Assembly (NCBI GenBank): GCA_024643595.1
Contig: JAHEMS010000142.1
Span: 1-8,206 of the forward strand
Origin: Bacteroidota bacterium
GTDB taxonomy: Bacteria; Bacteroidota; Bacteroidia; Cytophagales; Cyclobacteriaceae
DNA length: 8,206 nucleotides
Reading direction: 5' to 3'
Part shown: positions 1 through 6,681 of the stretch, piece after piece
Numbering within the stretch: position 1 is the stretch's first letter
How the letters are laid out: each line of letters begins with the position of its first letter
Notes under the pieces: generated by a model
Told to the model about the DNA's origin: nothing
Databases searched by the model: none
What the model saw: the letters and a program-made list of their open reading frames with translations, nothing else
Program-made: the position numbers and the translations under genes

Positions 1-273
1 CAGAGCAGTGAACGTTTTTTGTAACTTTACAGCAGATGCACTTAACGCTGCGCTTGCCATTAATTGAGAGCGCGTTGCTATAATAATTTTTGGAGTACCT
101 GTTGTTCCGGATGTTGTAAGCTCAAAAGTTTCCTTTCCGTTCAGCCAATCATGGCAAAAATCTAATGAGGTTTGTTTGAAATGGGGTAATGAATCCGGAT
201 AGGTTCGGTGTTTTATTTCTTCAAGGGAATATCGGTCATCCTCAAATTCAATCCATGATTCTTGATAACTCAT
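1..273 (-). CDS. menE: o-succinylbenzoate-CoA ligase, N-terminal fragment (cut by left window edge)
   Basis: The first 91 residues of an ANL-superfamily adenylate-forming enzyme are visible, running off the left edge in frame. I translated it by hand from an ATG at 273. Residues 53-62 read TTSGTTGTPK, the ATP phosphate-binding P-loop (A3 motif) of acyl-CoA ligases. MenE activates o-succinylbenzoate with ATP and attaches CoA in the cytoplasm, giving the substrate of MenB. The ATG lies 12 bases after the menB stop, and four other men genes lie immediately upstream, so MenE is the expected ligase; the motif alone would fit any ANL enzyme. The P-loop begins only about 53 residues from the start, much closer than in the roughly 450-residue E. 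coli enzyme, which fits the short MenE form of Bacteroidota. No Shine-Dalgarno sequence is visible. The substrate-binding and C-terminal domains lie outside the window. Confidence 0.88.
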   Translation of the reverse strand, partial: MSYQESWIEFEDDRYSLEEIKHRTYPDSLPHFKQTSLDFCHDWLNGKETFELTTSGTTGTPKIIIATRSQLMASAALSASAVKLQKTFTAL

Positions 274-285
274 CGCGTTCTAGAC

Positions 286-1110
286 TCAAGGAAATTTTGG
301 AAACTTCGAAAAATCGGGCTCACGTTTTTCGATGAAGGCATTCTTACCCTCTTTGGCCTCCTCGCTCAGGTAGTAAAGTAAGGTAGAGTTACCCGCTAAT
401 TCTTGAATTCCTGCTTGCCCGTCTAATTCTGCATTGAACGCGCTTTTTAGCATACGAATAGCTAATGGACTTTTCTTCAAAATTTTTCTGGCCCATTCAA
501 CATAAGTTTCTTCCAATTTTTCTAGCGGAACAACTCGATTAACAAGTCCCATATCCAATGCCTCCTGAGCATCATATTGATCACACAAATACCAGATTTC
601 TCTAGCTTTCTTTTGTCCAACAATCCGTGCGAGATAGGAAGCTCCAAAGCCGCCATCAAAACTGCCAACCTTTGGACCTGTTTGTCCGAAGCGGGCATTT
701 TCTGCCGCAATGCTTAGATCACAAACTACATGCAATACATGTCCCCCTCCAATGGCCCAGCCTGCCACCGCAGCAATTACGGGTTTAGAAATTGAGCGAA
801 TTATTTTTTGAAGGTCCAAAACATTTAAACGAGGCACTGTATCTTGCCCAACATAACCTCCATGTCCACGTACACTCTGATCTCCACCACTACAGAAAGC
901 CTTTCCTCCTTCACCTGTTAGAATAATTACACCTACTTCCTGGTCTTCACGGCATACGTACATGGCATCAATCATTTCCTGGACGGTAAGCGGAGTGAAT
1001 GCATTATGCTTTTCCGGTCTATTTATACTGATTCGTGCGATGCCTTCAAACTTATGAAAGAGAATCTCTTTATATGCTTTGATGGGTTTCCAATCGTAGT
1101 TAAGCTTCAT
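286..1110 (-). CDS. menB: 1,4-dihydroxy-2-naphthoyl-CoA synthase
   Basis: Crotonase-fold enzyme of 274 residues that performs the Dieckmann-type ring closure of o-succinylbenzoyl-CoA to DHNA-CoA in menaquinone synthesis. The oxyanion-hole region SGGDQ is at 74-78 and the stretch QTGPKVGSFDGG at 143-154. By comparison with E. coli MenB, the expected active-site residues are present: Gln143, Gly145 and Trp173 (bicarbonate site), Ser150, Asp152, and the C-terminal Tyr247 that reaches into a neighbouring subunit. Glycine rather than aspartate at 145 marks the bicarbonate-dependent type I class. The C-terminus (EKREPDFSKFPKFP) is typical of MenB and separates it from other crotonases. Length is close to the 285 residues of E. 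coli MenB. The ATG at 1110 lies inside the last codons of menD (11-base overlap), suggesting coupled translation; menE follows after 12 bases. Confidence 0.97.
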   Translation of the reverse strand: MKLNYDWKPIKAYKEILFHKFEGIARISINRPEKHNAFTPLTVQEMIDAMYVCREDQEVGVIILTGEGGKAFCSGGDQSVRGHGGYVGQDTVPRLNVLDLQKIIRSISKPVIAAVAGWAIGGGHVLHVVCDLSIAAENARFGQTGPKVGSFDGGFGASYLARIVGQKKAREIWYLCDQYDAQEALDMGLVNRVVPLEKLEETYVEWARKILKKSPLAIRMLKSAFNAELDGQAGIQELAGNSTLLYYLSEEAKEGKNAFIEKREPDFSKFPKFP

Positions 1111-2827
1111 AACTTTTTTTTATATGGTCCTTAAATAATTCAAATGTTTCCTTAGCTGTCAGCTGATTAGAAAACACTTCCAATAATTTGGTCTTGCCAT
1201 TAAAGGTGAAGAAATCCTTCAATGCATTTTTAACTTTCTTTGGCGAGTCAATTTTTAAATAATCGTAGTTGAACTCAGTTGCCAGATGATTGGCAGTCAA
1301 TTGTTGATTCGTAATAAAAAAGTCATTTTTCTCTTCCAGATTGCCGGGGCCATCAATAAGGTTGAAAATTACACCACCATGATTATTGAGGACGACAATG
1401 TGAAAGTTGGGTAATGGATAATTGTGCCAAAAGGCATTACGGTCATAGAAAAAGGCCATGTCTCCGGTGATCAGAATATTGGGAACTTCACTGCTCAATG
1501 CATGTCCTACGGCTGTGCTTGTACATCCATCAATTCCACTTGTGCCTCGATTGGCAAACACATGTACACCTTTATTTTTTGCAGTAAGCCCGAAAATGTT
1601 TGCATACCGTACACTCATGCTGTTTGATAAATGCAAGTTACATCGGGCTGGAAGTGAGCCAAGTATTTCTTTCAATACATGAAATTCGGTGAAACGATTG
1701 TCACTAAAATATTTTTTTATTGAGCGATCGATGCGGTTTTCTTCAGCTTGCCATAGCTGGACATAATTTTTTCTCTTTTGCTCATGAAATGGTTCAATCT
1801 TCTCGGCTGGTTGAAAATTTTCAAAAAAGTTTTGAGGCGAACAGTGAATCAAGCGAGTCAGTGATTGAAAAGGATCGGCTGTTGTTCCTCGTGGTTGGAT
1901 ATGCCAATGCTCTGTCGGTTTGTATTTTCTAAGGAACAACTTTAAATTTTTCGAGATGACTGACTTACCTACAGTAATCAGAAGTTCAGGAGCAAGTGAT
2001 TTCATCACCGAATCACCGCATTGACTTAAGATCGTGTCGGCATTACGAACGGTTTCTGGCAAGTGATGAAGATTGGAAATAACATCACCTACCAATGCCG
2101 CTTTATTGGCTTTACAAAACCGGATAATACATTTACTTAATGCTTCATGTGGGATATGCTGACCACCCACGACGAGTATTTTCGTGTATTTGGAAAGCTC
2201 CTTACCTATTGTATTTTTATTGGCCTGCGAGATTTCAAAAAAAGTGGGAGTTACATTTACCACCTTCGTTTTTTTTGAAAAACTGATTTTTTCATGTTGA
2301 GCTGGATACAAGGGTTCGCGCAATGGAACATTGATATGAATTGGACCACATGGAAATTCTCTCGATAGTGCAATGGCTTCGTTGATAATCCGGTGAACAT
2401 GCCAGGAAGAATCAGGATGTTCATACTCTTGTGGAAGAGTAAATGATTTCTTCACATGTTTCCCAAAAATATTGTTTTGCCTGATTGTTTGTCCATCCCA
2501 TTGATCAATCCATTCTGAAGGACGATCAGCAGTGAAGACAAGCAGGGGAATTTCCTGGAAAAATGCTTCTGCAATGGCAGGGGCAAAATTATAGGCCGCT
2601 GAACCCGAGGTGCAAACTACGCTTACTGGAGAGTTTGTTTGTTGTGCGATTCCTAACGCTACAAAACAGGCACTTCGTTCGTCACTCAGCGTTCGGCATG
2701 TTATATCCGGATGTTTGACAAATGCCAGTGTCAAAGGTGCACACCTCGACCCAGGACAAAGAATGGCATTACTAACTCCTTGCTGTGAACATATTTCAGC
2801 GATATCGTATATAGCTTGTAAACGCAA
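1100..2827 (-). CDS. menD: SEPHCHC synthase (2-succinyl-5-enolpyruvyl-6-hydroxy-3-cyclohexene-1-carboxylate synthase)
   Basis: Thiamine-diphosphate enzyme of about 575 residues that decarboxylates 2-oxoglutarate and adds the succinyl semialdehyde unit to isochorismate, the first committed step to menaquinone. The N-terminal PYR domain has CPGSRCAPLTLAF at 24-36 and the cofactor-activating glutamate at Glu50 (SDERSA). The C-terminal PP domain has SNSMSVR at 401-407, NRGTSGIDG at 426-434, and the ThDP/Mg motif from GD at 455-456 to NN at 481-482. These match E. coli MenD. No ATG occurs in frame near the N-terminus. The frame is open back only to a stop at 2849-2851, so TTG at 2827 (4 bases after the menF stop) is the best start; ATT at 2836 is the only other weak option. 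The 3' end overlaps menB by 11 bases. Confidence 0.96.
   Translation of the reverse strand: MRLQAIYDIAEICSQQGVSNAILCPGSRCAPLTLAFVKHPDITCRTLSDERSACFVALGIAQQTNSPVSVVCTSGSAAYNFAPAIAEAFFQEIPLLVFTADRPSEWIDQWDGQTIRQNNIFGKHVKKSFTLPQEYEHPDSSWHVHRIINEAIALSREFPCGPIHINVPLREPLYPAQHEKISFSKKTKVVNVTPTFFEISQANKNTIGKELSKYTKILVVGGQHIPHEALSKCIIRFCKANKAALVGDVISNLHHLPETVRNADTILSQCGDSVMKSLAPELLITVGKSVISKNLKLFLRKYKPTEHWHIQPRGTTADPFQSLTRLIHCSPQNFFENFQPAEKIEPFHEQKRKNYVQLWQAEENRIDRSIKKYFSDNRFTEFHVLKEILGSLPARCNLHLSNSMSVRYANIFGLTAKNKGVHVFANRGTSGIDGCTSTAVGHALSSEVPNILITGDMAFFYDRNAFWHNYPLPNFHIVVLNNHGGVIFNLIDGPGNLEEKNDFFITNQQLTANHLATEFNYDYLKIDSPKKVKNALKDFFTFNGKTKLLEVFSNQLTAKETFELFKDHIKKSYEA
1111..1121 (-). promoter_or_regulatory. 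menB: A-rich translation-initiation region of menB
   Basis: On the minus strand a run of eight A (1121-1114) ends three bases before the menB ATG, inside the last codons of menD. There is no Shine-Dalgarno sequence here. A-rich leaders close to the start are known to favour initiation in Bacteroidota, so this run may help menB translation together with coupling to menD. The run also encodes Lys-Lys in MenD, so it may simply be coding sequence. Confidence 0.3.
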
Positions 2828-2831
2828 TGCT

Positions 2832-4010
2832 TTAATTGTGTTTTGACCCTACTAGGTCCTGTAGGTTAAGCATTTTTATCTCTGTCTCCTCCAATTCTTT
2901 TGCCGGTTGAGAATCAATAGTTATTCCGGCACCGGCATAAAGCCTGATCTGATTTTCAAATACTTGCAAGCAACGTAAGTTGACATAGATTTGACTGCAA
3001 TTATTTATTTGAACAGGACCCAAATAGCCACTGTAAAATTCCCTGTCGTATCCTTCGTTTTTTCGGAGAAATTCCAGCGCTGAATCGAACGGCATACCAC
3101 AAACAGCCGATGTCGGATGTAGCAATTTGAGCATGACTGAACCCAGTTGCGGAAAGTTAGTGGCAGTCATATCAACTTCGTAGGCTGTTTTTAAATGCAT
3201 GACATTTCCTGCAACCATCGTTCGAGGACCATGTTCTTCATATTCACGAAGTCTGATCTTTTTAAAACAATTAATGATGTAACGGCAAACCATAGCCTGT
3301 TCTTCAATTTCTTTTTGAGTCCAGGCAACTGACTTTAAATCAATTTCAGGTGTGTATGGTTGCGTGCCTGCAAGGGCAATAGTTTTAAATGTATTTTTCC
3401 GATCGACACTAACAAGTAATTCTGGGGTGGCTCCCAACCAGGTGCCTGTTTCTGGCGAGGATACCAGGGACACCAGTGCTTGTGGGTGTTTATCACAAAG
3501 AACCTTGAATTTTTCTATTGGATCGAACTGCTCATCGATCGCAATATCTTTGCATCGGGAAGCAACAACTTTTTCAATATGTCCCTTTGATATTTCCTGT
3601 AGACTATGATTGACTAGTTGTATAAAATCTATATCATCGATTTTATTGAGTGAAGGATTACGATGAAACTTTGGAGGAGTTTCTGAATACACTTGATTTT
3701 TATCAATCGTTATTTCAAGCTGAGGACCTTTTACCAGAATACCATTTTCAAATTGGTAGTGCAATTCTGCAGGGAATAGGAATTTTTTAGAATTAGGCAT
3801 AAAAGCAGCAAAAGAAAAACCAGCCTCTCCTTCTTCCAACACAAAATCATCCACCATCTTAATGGCTTGGCAAATGATTAGATTGGTTTGATTAACACCG
3901 GGCGCCTTCCACAACGAAAAACTCTTTCCCTGTTGAAGCGCATTATAAATGGACTCTTTAACAATTTGTTTTTCACTGGTCTTATTTTCACTCTCCTTTA
4001 TAGAAATCAT
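2832..4010 (-). CDS. menF: isochorismate synthase
   Basis: Chorismate-binding family enzyme of 392 residues that converts chorismate to isochorismate with Mg2+ and supplies MenD. Numbering from the ATG at 4010: KVVASR at 147-152 carries the lysine expected to activate water (Lys190 in E. coli MenF). GATPELLV follows at about 193, then KEIEEQ near 233-238 with a Mg-binding glutamate, LHPTSAVCG at 297-305, EGYDREFYSG at 319-328, and GAGI at 360-363 near the C-terminus. The position in the men operon and the 4-base gap to menD argue for menaquinone rather than siderophore isochorismate synthesis (EntC/DhbC), which shares the fold. A GTG at 4013 directly precedes the ATG and is an alternative start adding one residue; I prefer the ATG. 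The menI stop lies 6 bases upstream of the ATG. Confidence 0.94.
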   Translation of the reverse strand: MISIKESENKTSEKQIVKESIYNALQQGKSFSLWKAPGVNQTNLIICQAIKMVDDFVLEEGEAGFSFAAFMPNSKKFLFPAELHYQFENGILVKGPQLEITIDKNQVYSETPPKFHRNPSLNKIDDIDFIQLVNHSLQEISKGHIEKVVASRCKDIAIDEQFDPIEKFKVLCDKHPQALVSLVSSPETGTWLGATPELLVSVDRKNTFKTIALAGTQPYTPEIDLKSVAWTQKEIEEQAMVCRYIINCFKKIRLREYEEHGPRTMVAGNVMHLKTAYEVDMTATNFPQLGSVMLKLLHPTSAVCGMPFDSALEFLRKNEGYDREFYSGYLGPVQINNCSQIYVNLRCLQVFENQIRLYAGAGITIDSQPAKELEETEIKMLNLQDLVGSKHN

Positions 4011-4016
4011 CACTGC

Positions 4017-4442
4017 CTATCGTTTATCAATTACTGCCATTGTTATCCTGCTAATACAGATTAACTCTTTTTGTTCATTTACAATTCGAATCTCCCATAC
4101 CTGTGTCCGTTTACCAATATGTATGGCCTTGGTCACCCCGAAGACATAACCCGATTTGGCACGCTTGATATGATTTGCATTGACCTCTAAACCAACACAA
4201 TATTGGGTTTCAGGGTTTACGCAGAAGCTTGCAGCGACACTCCCCAATGTTTCTGCCAGAACTACTGATGCACCACCATGTAACAAGCCAAGTGGTTGAC
4301 GTGTTCTGGAATCTACCGGCATTTTTGCTTCAATATAATCATCACCGATCTGGGTAAATTCAATTCCCAAATGACTTACCATGGTGTTTTCAGATAGCTT
4401 GTTAAGTGATTCAAGCTTTATGTCAGAATTAAATATGGACAT
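4017..4442 (-). CDS. menI: 1,4-dihydroxy-2-naphthoyl-CoA hydrolase (hotdog thioesterase)
   Basis: A 141-residue hotdog-fold thioesterase closely resembling E. coli MenI/YdiI over its whole length. The shared block IGDD...MPVDSRT.QP.GLLHGGASVVLAE runs from about 32 to 64. The catalytic set expected from YdiI is present: Gln49, His55 and the carboxylate Glu64. The second half keeps VGLEVNANHIKRAKSG (83-98), corresponding to the YdiI segment VGLEINANHVRSAREG. It hydrolyses DHNA-CoA, the product of MenB, to free DHNA for prenylation by MenA. Being the first gene of the men operon strongly supports this substrate over the general acyl-CoA esterase roles of PaaI-like relatives. The start is ATG at 4442, with no Shine-Dalgarno sequence upstream. 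menF begins 6 bases after the stop. The promoter must lie in the short region shared with the divergent phosphatase gene. Confidence 0.9.
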   Translation of the reverse strand: MSIFNSDIKLESLNKLSENTMVSHLGIEFTQIGDDYIEAKMPVDSRTRQPLGLLHGGASVVLAETLGSVAASFCVNPETQYCVGLEVNANHIKRAKSGYVFGVTKAIHIGKRTQVWEIRIVNEQKELICISRITMAVIDKR

Positions 4443-4457
4443 GAGTGGAATAAACCG

Positions 4458-4486
4458 TTGTAGTTACCTGTAAATCCTTATTTTTG
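4458..4486 (+). promoter_or_regulatory. candidate Bacteroidota-type promoter for the histidine phosphatase gene
   Basis: TATTTTTG at 4479-4486 matches the Bacteroidota -7 consensus TAnnTTTG at every fixed position. TTG at 4458-4460 lies 18 bases upstream, close to the usual distance for the -33 element. Transcription would begin near 4493, giving a leader of about 34 bases that starts inside the hairpin at 4488-4511. This is a consensus match only; short AT-rich motifs of this kind also arise by chance. Confidence 0.45.
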
Positions 4487-4487
4487 C

Positions 4488-4511
4488 GCCCGCCTACCGG
4501 TTAGGACGGGC
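4488..4511. repeat. inverted repeat / hairpin in the divergent intergenic region
   Basis: The left arm GCCCG+CCTA (4488-4496) pairs with TAGG+CGGGC (4502-4505 and 4507-4511). This gives a 9-bp GC-rich stem with one bulged A at 4506 and a five-base loop CCGGT. It stands out against AT-rich surroundings. Neither side carries a U-tract in the sense needed for an intrinsic terminator. It lies between the two candidate -7 elements, so it would fall in the 5' leader of one or both divergent transcripts, or could be an operator or a dispersed genomic palindrome. Confidence 0.7.
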
Positions 4512-4537
4512 TAAATTAACGGAAAATTGAGCATCAA
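4511..4537 (-). promoter_or_regulatory. menI: weak candidate promoter for the men operon
   Basis: Read on the minus strand, TAATTTAG (4518-4511) matches TAnnTTTG at all fixed positions but one, and a TTG (4537-4535) lies 16 bases upstream. Transcription would begin near 4504, inside the hairpin, about 62 bases before the menI ATG. The upstream element would overlap the first codons of the divergent phosphatase gene. The match is imperfect and the spacing short, so this is a suggestion only. Confidence 0.25.
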
Positions 4538-5192
4538 AAAAATTTACATTATACGCCACGGCCAAACCGATTATAACCTAAAAGGCATTGTCCAGGGCAG
4601 TGGTGTAAATTCCTCCATTAACGAGAATGGAAAAAGGCAAGCTATGGCTTTCTTTGAAGAATATAAGGATGTTCCATTTGACAGGATCTATACTTCAACC
4701 CTCAAACGTACTGTACAATCTGTTCAACCATTTCTAGATAAAGGAATACCATTTACTCCATTGGAGGGGTTAAACGAAATAAGTTGGGGTAAAAAAGAGG
4801 GGCAACCTATTACTTTGGAAGAAGATGCCTATTATCACTGGATGCTTGCACAATGGCAACTAGGTAATACTCACGAGCGAATAGAAGGAGGAGAAAGCCC
4901 TGAAGACGTAACGAAACGGCAGAGTGTGGCAATAGATCACATCATGGGCAAGACAGAGGAGTCTACGATTCTGATTTGTATGCATGGTCGTGCGATGAGG
5001 ATTTTACTTTGCAGATTATTGAATTATCCATTACGAAGTATGGATATGTTTGAACATCAGAATCTATGTCTTTATCAGATTGATTTTACCGGTTCCATGT
5101 TTGCAGTAAGGCAAAATAATGATGTAGCGCATCTTCAGGAGCTGAAAAATTCTTTAGATCAATACCGTATTGTGGGAGTAGCTACGCCTTAG
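4527..5192 (+). CDS. histidine phosphatase family protein (phosphoglycerate mutase-like), substrate unknown
   Basis: A 221-residue cytoplasmic protein of the histidine phosphatase superfamily, branch 1. The RHG motif is at 10-12, with His11 as the residue to be phosphorylated. Arg61 follows in STLKR, Glu84 in LNEISWGKKEG is the likely proton donor, GGES is at 121-124, and the second catalytic histidine is His153 in MHGR. All core residues are present, so it should be active. The family spans sugar-phosphate phosphatases, phosphoglycerate mutases and alpha-ribazole phosphatase, and sequence alone does not choose among them. There is no ATG near the N-terminus: the frame is closed by a TAA at 4512, and TTG at 4527 places RHG at the usual position. 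It diverges from the men operon, but no link to quinone synthesis is shown. The 3' end overlaps the convergent TPR gene by 11 bases. Confidence 0.9.
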   Translation: MSIKKIYIIRHGQTDYNLKGIVQGSGVNSSINENGKRQAMAFFEEYKDVPFDRIYTSTLKRTVQSVQPFLDKGIPFTPLEGLNEISWGKKEGQPITLEEDAYYHWMLAQWQLGNTHERIEGGESPEDVTKRQSVAIDHIMGKTEESTILICMHGRAMRILLCRLLNYPLRSMDMFEHQNLCLYQIDFTGSMFAVRQNNDVAHLQELKNSLDQYRIVGVATP

Positions 5193-6681
5193 ATTCACTC
5201 AATAGCTGAAGTTCTGTTTTGGCTTTGCTGTCAATGCTGTTTTTGTACTCATGCTTAGGATAGTTTAAAGCCATCTGAAAATACTTTCTGGCAGCCTCAT
5301 AGTTCTTCTGATCTTTTGCGATATAGCCCAAATTCAGCGCAGCATTGGCACCAAAGTACCATGGATTATTGCTGGTCATTTCGATGCTTTGCTGGTATAA
5401 AATTTTAGCGGCAGCAATTTCTCCTGTTCGGTGGGCGAGTCTTGCTTTACGGTAATAGAATTCAGTTTTATCCTTCGAAGTCGGCAAATCAGCTGGCGTA
5501 ATTCCGTTCAGTACCTCTCTGGCTTCTTTATAATATCCTCCATCCGTACTAAATCGAACCATCAATAGTTTCTTATTGGGAAGGGTAGGATCTTCCAGTT
5601 GTTTAGCTGCATAGCGATCTGGTTCTGCTTTATCGCTTCCCGTAATTTTTGCTTTTTCAAAATATACCTTTGCATCTTTCGTATTGCCCATCAACCAATA
5701 GTCCATCGAGATCTTGAAATAAGCGTCTTTCTTAAAACTTTGGCTTGGATAATGCTGAATAAATCGCGTATAGGAATCAATGGATTTTTTATATTCTCCA
5801 TTTTGCAATAGGATTTCACCGCGCAAGTAATCAATATAATATATTGGAAGATCCTGTGGGCTTTTGTCCATCTGATAAATCATGGCCAATGCTTCTTCGC
5901 TTCGGGCATCCTTTATAAGCATATTTACCCCAATAAAAAGTAGCAGTTTATTATCGGGTTGATCCTTCAACGTTTCATTAATCCCATCAGCAGCTTCGGA
6001 AAACTCCTGATTAATAAATCCTTTCACCGTAAAGTAAAGGATAGCAGCCTCGATATTTAGTGATGACTTAGACAAACGTAGTTCTTCCAGTTGTTTTTGT
6101 CCCGTTGCAACAGAACCCTTCATTCCAAGCAAGGTCATGAACCAGCTATATTTTTCAGGCACCGAGCCTACCATAACTTGTAGGACCCCACTTGTCTTCT
6201 TGATGGGTATGAATTCGGGATATTTTTTAAGGCAGTCTAAAGTTAGTTGATAGGCCTTTCTTATGGCAAAGACGGCATTTAGTTCCTGGTTGAGATTCAA
6301 ATAACAAAATCCCTTCTGAAGATTAAGTTCAGCTTGAAGGAAAAGGGTTTCTGCAGTTTCTGGCAAGCTTTCGAGGTACTTGATCCTATCTTTGAATTTC
6401 TGATCAATCACGGCAAATCTGCTGTGATCTTCTGTTATTAGAATGATTAATGTCTCATTCAGGCTTTGCAAATAAAGCTTGTGCAAACTATTACCTGGTA
6501 TTTTTTCCAACACTTCATTGGCTTTATCAGGTTGAAGGGTGGTCACCAGGTTGTAGGCTTTCTGAAGTTCTGGCTCAAACTTCCAAAGCAGATCGACAGC
6601 ATTAACAGGAAAAGAAAACAAAAAAAGGCAAGCGATTATGCCTACCTTCTTTATTGTCTTTATGTAAGTAATTTTATTCAA
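5182..6681 (-). CDS. secreted tetratricopeptide-repeat protein with an IML2/TTC39-like segment
   Basis: A 499-residue protein with an N-terminal signal peptide: basic residues to 12, a hydrophobic core at about 13-25, and likely cleavage after VNA at 28, so it should act in the periplasm or at the cell envelope. There is no lipobox cysteine at the cleavage site. The rest looks all-helical. TPR-like units are visible at about 282-312, 317-346, 405-434 and 444-475, the last ending NYEAARKYFQMALNYP. Residues 164-200 (SGVLQVMVGSVPEKYSWF, then TLLGMKGS and GQKQLEEL) resemble the signature of the eukaryotic IML2/TTC39 family, where a G-x-G-x-F-N-L...LP segment precedes a GF-x-GDR helix. It probably acts as a protein-binding scaffold; no enzymatic motif is seen. 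The start must be TTG at 6681 (no ATG near; no other standard start before an upstream stop). It overlaps the preceding gene by 8 bases. Confidence 0.85.
   Translation of the reverse strand: MNKITYIKTIKKVGIIACLFLFSFPVNAVDLLWKFEPELQKAYNLVTTLQPDKANEVLEKIPGNSLHKLYLQSLNETLIILITEDHSRFAVIDQKFKDRIKYLESLPETAETLFLQAELNLQKGFCYLNLNQELNAVFAIRKAYQLTLDCLKKYPEFIPIKKTSGVLQVMVGSVPEKYSWFMTLLGMKGSVATGQKQLEELRLSKSSLNIEAAILYFTVKGFINQEFSEAADGINETLKDQPDNKLLLFIGVNMLIKDARSEEALAMIYQMDKSPQDLPIYYIDYLRGEILLQNGEYKKSIDSYTRFIQHYPSQSFKKDAYFKISMDYWLMGNTKDAKVYFEKAKITGSDKAEPDRYAAKQLEDPTLPNKKLLMVRFSTDGGYYKEAREVLNGITPADLPTSKDKTEFYYRKARLAHRTGEIAAAKILYQQSIEMTSNNPWYFGANAALNLGYIAKDQKNYEAARKYFQMALNYPKHEYKNSIDSKAKTELQLLSESKA

Noticed and set aside
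1114..1121. A8 run at the end of menD as a programmed frameshift site
   Set aside because: A slip there would change only the last few residues of MenD and there is no stimulatory structure; it is better explained as Lys codons and an A-rich leader for menB.
1424..1932. Plus-strand open frames opposite menD
   Set aside because: They lie wholly opposite a well-conserved gene and their translations show no recognisable domain or start context.
4011..4013. GTG as the menF start
   Set aside because: It is immediately followed by an ATG at 4010, the more usual start; the difference is a single residue.
4488..4511. Hairpin as an intrinsic terminator
   Set aside because: It lies upstream of both divergent genes and has no U-tract in the correct sense: TTTTT precedes it on the plus strand and TAAATTAA follows.
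5178..5185. Palindrome GTAGCTAC at the convergent overlap
   Set aside because: It is a short 8-base palindrome within two coding ends, with no loop or U-tract; chance is a sufficient explanation.
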